64,000 nucleotides of DNA from Arabidopsis thaliana. Its lineage: Eukaryota; Streptophyta; Magnoliopsida; Brassicales; Brassicaceae. The stretch covers positions 17,175,001 through 17,239,000 of the forward strand of contig NC_003075.7 in the NCBI RefSeq assembly GCF_000001735.4, in the 5' to 3' direction. The notes beneath the pieces are model-generated. The model made no database searches and was not told the DNA's origin. It saw nothing but the letters and a program-made list of their open reading frames with translations. The position numbers and the translations under genes were made by a program. Below are positions 63,401 to 64,000 of the stretch, one piece after another (position 1 is the stretch's first letter; every line of letters begins with the position of its first letter).

Positions 63401-64000
63401 TAATATCAATCTTGACCAATAAGCTACGATCTGAGTATCCGTATGTAATATGTTAACTTAAGAGACACGCCTATATCTGTCTCTGATCGTGTTGGACAGG
63501 ACTATAAAGTCTATTTATACGTTTTAACAATATAACAATACACTGTATATGTCTATATAAAGACCAAATTAAATACTAGGTTTTACATATTCAAATGCCC
63601 ATTTTCATTTTTCGTTTTTAGTTTATATTTTTCCATTTTCACTCGATTGGATATATTCCTTGCAGCCTACAGTTAGATCAATCTGGATGTTAATTGGACC
63701 ACTTTTCTCTTTTCGCGTAATTTTTAGTTTATTTAATTGAATATTATGTATAGGTACATGATAAAGTTATGCTAAGGAAGATTGTGTTCATTTTATATCT
63801 TTTTCTATGTTGAGATGTGGAAACTCATGCATATAGTTGATAAAATTGTCAAATAAAGCAAAAGAAAATCAAAAACCACACAAGATATGATTCTAAATGT
63901 TTGCCGCTTATCATTGTTACAGAAAACAATAGTTTATTTAACCAGATTATTCAAATTTCTATCTAGGTACTTTAAATCGAAAATAAAATTTTAACACAAA
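60436..64000. other. Upstream region of the auxilin-like gene and AT-rich spacer
   Basis: Leader and promoter of the auxilin-like gene, then about 3 kb of AT-rich DNA. A GC-rich patch (ACGGCCGGCGCGGCGGC) lies at 60914-60930 and a second at about 61040-61075. Small ORFs at 61324-61524 (MAEATPQFLTLTIF then a hydrophobic stretch) and 63004-63210 are unsupported. A CATGCATG RY-type motif at 62953-62960 is followed by a TATAAAAG at about 62983; a TCATCGGTGTATT string is repeated at 63153 and 63180. No gene called. Confidence 0.55.

Overview
The window is plant nuclear DNA and matches Arabidopsis thaliana (Col-type) chromosome 4 long arm, approximately the block At4g36350 to At4g36520. The spliced reading frames rebuilt here give proteins I recognise at their expected lengths: BGAL3 856 aa, ROT3/CYP90C1 524 aa, D2HGDH 559 aa, UBC17 161 aa, LCB1 482 aa and SFH12 543 aa. 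Locus names are recalled, not looked up. GT-AG introns of about 75-150 bp, AT-rich spacers and plant promoter motifs agree with this. All exon borders were read by eye from splice consensus and frame continuity.

Layout. 1-6.1 kb: the 5' part of a purple acid phosphatase and all of beta-galactosidase 3, both on the minus strand. 6.1-13.0 kb: a large gene-poor spacer. 13.0-17.2 kb: the brassinosteroid P450 ROT3, minus. 19.7-25.5 kb: a head-to-head mitochondrial pair sharing about 210 bp, a CDK5RAP1-type methylthiotransferase (minus) and D-2-hydroxyglutarate dehydrogenase (plus). 27-31 kb: UBC17 (plus), mitochondrial ribosomal protein L12 (minus) and class III peroxidase 49 (minus). 32.2-36.4 kb: a type I membrane protein with a lumenal MRH/Atg27-like region and MAP kinase 14, both minus. 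37.6-40.1 kb: degenerate, repetitive DNA. 40.1-41.5 kb: a SABATH methyltransferase (minus). 43.6-46.1 kb: LCB1 of serine palmitoyltransferase. 47.1-49.8 kb: Sec14-nodulin SFH12. 50.3-54.5 kb: a mosaic of inverted and truncated duplicates around one small gene. 54.9-55.3 kb: a probable three-exon 55-aa gene. 55.6-60.4 kb: a large auxilin-like J-domain protein. 60.5-64 kb: AT-rich spacer.

Most genes are unrelated housekeeping or signalling genes, so there is no operon-like system and I do not see a new multi-gene system. The most informative signals are structural. An inverted duplication (about 38.3-40.0 kb against 50.5-52.5 kb) flanks the SABATH-LCB1-SFH12 block. Truncated copies of the auxilin J-domain exon and of the membrane-protein gene tail lie inside the mosaic. 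The auxilin-like gene shows an apparent one-base frameshift at a homopolymer, and the membrane-protein gene has an exon-phase conflict. SFH12 has a GC-AG intron, a spliced upstream ORF and a tandem G-box repeat.
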